Shown here piece by piece: positions 5,490-6,134 of a DNA stretch of 6,134 nucleotides. Made by a program: the position numbers and the translations under genes. The stretch is from Gallibacterium faecale (GTDB lineage: Bacteria > Pseudomonadota > Gammaproteobacteria > Enterobacterales > Pasteurellaceae): assembly GCF_027920745.1 (NCBI RefSeq), contig NZ_JAQIBB010000129.1:1-6134 (forward strand). The letters are read 5' to 3'. Below the pieces are notes generated by a model, which was not told the origin of the DNA, searched no databases, and was given only the letters and a program-made list of their open reading frames with translations. The number at the start of each line of letters is the position of its first letter. The stretch's first letter is position 1.

Positions 5490-5508
5490 TTCGCAAAATT
5501 AACAGAGG
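5490..5508 (+). promoter_or_regulatory. Antirepressor ribosome site within a seqC-like target
   Basis: TCGCAAAATTAACAGAGG (5491-5508) is an 15/18 copy of 5257-5274 and contains the ribosome site AGAGG (5504-5508), 5 nt before the ATG at 5514. Pairing with 5431-5446 covers the site up to its first bases, so the C4-like RNA, in cis or trans, should block translation. Confidence 0.65.
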
Positions 5509-5513
5509 CAATT

Positions 5514-6134
5514 ATGTCAATTCATACTCAAATCCAAACAATCCAGTTCTACAACCAATCTTTAGTTACCTTTGAACAAAACGGCACATATTACACAGCA
5601 ATGAAACCAATCTGTGAAAACATTGGCTTAGCGTGGAATGCACAGTTATTAAGAATTAAAAGAGATGAAGTACTTTCTAAAGGTATGATCGTGATGATCA
5701 CACCTACAAATGGCGGTGAACAAGAAATGGTCTGCCTCCCAATCCAATATCTAAATGGCTGGTTATTCGGTATTGATACAAACAGAGTAAAACCAGAAAT
5801 CAGAGAAACCTTGATCAAATATAAAAAAGAGTGCTATCAAGCACTGCACGATTATTGGTTTAAAGGTAAAGCGGAGAGAACTCAAACAACAGTAGATGAT
5901 CGCACAGGCTTACGAGATGCGGTTAATATGTTGGTAAGCAAAAAAGGCTTAATCTACTCTGATGCTTATCAATTAGTACATCATCGCTTTAACGTTAAAA
6001 GTATTGAAGAATTAAGTAAAGAACAATTACCACAAGCAGTGGAATATGTTCATAAGATTGTACTAGAAGGTGAGCTGATCGAGCCATCAACTTTGCAATT
6101 ATCAAAGAATACGGAAGCAACATTAGAAATAATG
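5514..6134 (+). CDS. Phage antirepressor, P22_AR_N plus ORF6C-like (3' end outside window)
   Basis: The frame stays open for 207 codons to the window edge, so the C-terminus is missing. Residues about 8-118 match the P22 antirepressor N-terminal type (QFYNQSLVTFEQNGTYYTAMKPICENIGLAW, with QYLNGWLFGID and VKPEIRETLIKYKKECYQALHDYW). Residues about 130-190 (TGLRDAVNML...AYQLVHHRFNVKSIEELS) look like the ORF6C domain. Such antirepressors inactivate the prophage repressor, usually by direct binding, and so favour induction. The start is set by AGAGG at 5504-5508. The leader upstream carries a probable antisense RNA switch. The place directly after terminase, where portal or head-joining genes are usual, is unexpected. 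Confidence 0.88.
   Translation, partial: MSIHTQIQTIQFYNQSLVTFEQNGTYYTAMKPICENIGLAWNAQLLRIKRDEVLSKGMIVMITPTNGGEQEMVCLPIQYLNGWLFGIDTNRVKPEIRETLIKYKKECYQALHDYWFKGKAERTQTTVDDRTGLRDAVNMLVSKKGLIYSDAYQLVHHRFNVKSIEELSKEQLPQAVEYVHKIVLEGELIEPSTLQLSKNTEATLEIM

Noticed and set aside
1..6134. tRNA, CRISPR array, insertion sequence or attachment site
   Set aside because: None was seen: no clover-leaf genes, no regularly spaced repeats, no transposase or integrase, no terminal repeats.

Overview
The window is a stretch of a lambda-like (lambdoid, cos-type) prophage or phage genome. It is AT-rich. The gene content and a near-match to the Haemophilus-type DNA uptake word (one mismatch, 1066-1074) suggest a Pasteurellaceae host such as Haemophilus, Aggregatibacter or a relative; that host call is an inference. 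All convincing genes lie on the + strand.

Layout, left to right. (1) 1-393: 3' part of a Q-type late antiterminator gene, cut by the window edge. (2) 405-1013: a higB-higA toxin-antitoxin pair behind a perfect 20-bp palindrome, sitting between Q and the late promoter. (3) 1029-1138: a probable pR'-like late promoter followed about 45 nt after its start by a strong terminator, the lambda pR'-tR' arrangement on which Q acts. (4) 1165-2414: lysis cassette of lambda-S-type holin with a Met-Lys-Met dual start, M15 endopeptidase, and an Rz/Rz1 spanin pair in overlapping frames. (5) about 2446-2471: a sequence closely resembling lambda cosN, with a predicted 12-base overhang GGGTTACGGACT. (6) 2558-5129: terminase small subunit (Nu1/DUF1441-like) and GpA-family large subunit; the large subunit is broken by a frameshift near 4470-4494. 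(7) 5207-5513: a terminator, an overlapping promoter, and a structured leader that looks like a C4/CI-type antisense RNA switch. (8) 5514-window end: antirepressor with P22_AR_N and ORF6C-like regions, cut by the right edge.

How the parts fit: Q would let late transcription pass the 1109-1138 terminator into lysis and packaging genes; terminase would bind and cut the cos site just upstream of its own gene. The most interesting part is the right-hand module, where a head operon would be expected. A 77-nt structured RNA (5381-5457) carries a segment complementary both to the start of its own transcript (14/15) and to the antirepressor ribosome binding site (14/16), the three-part seqA/seqB/seqC logic known from P4 CI RNA and P1/P7 C4 RNA. 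The broken terminase means that this copy may be a defective prophage, unless the frameshift is a sequencing error or is bypassed.
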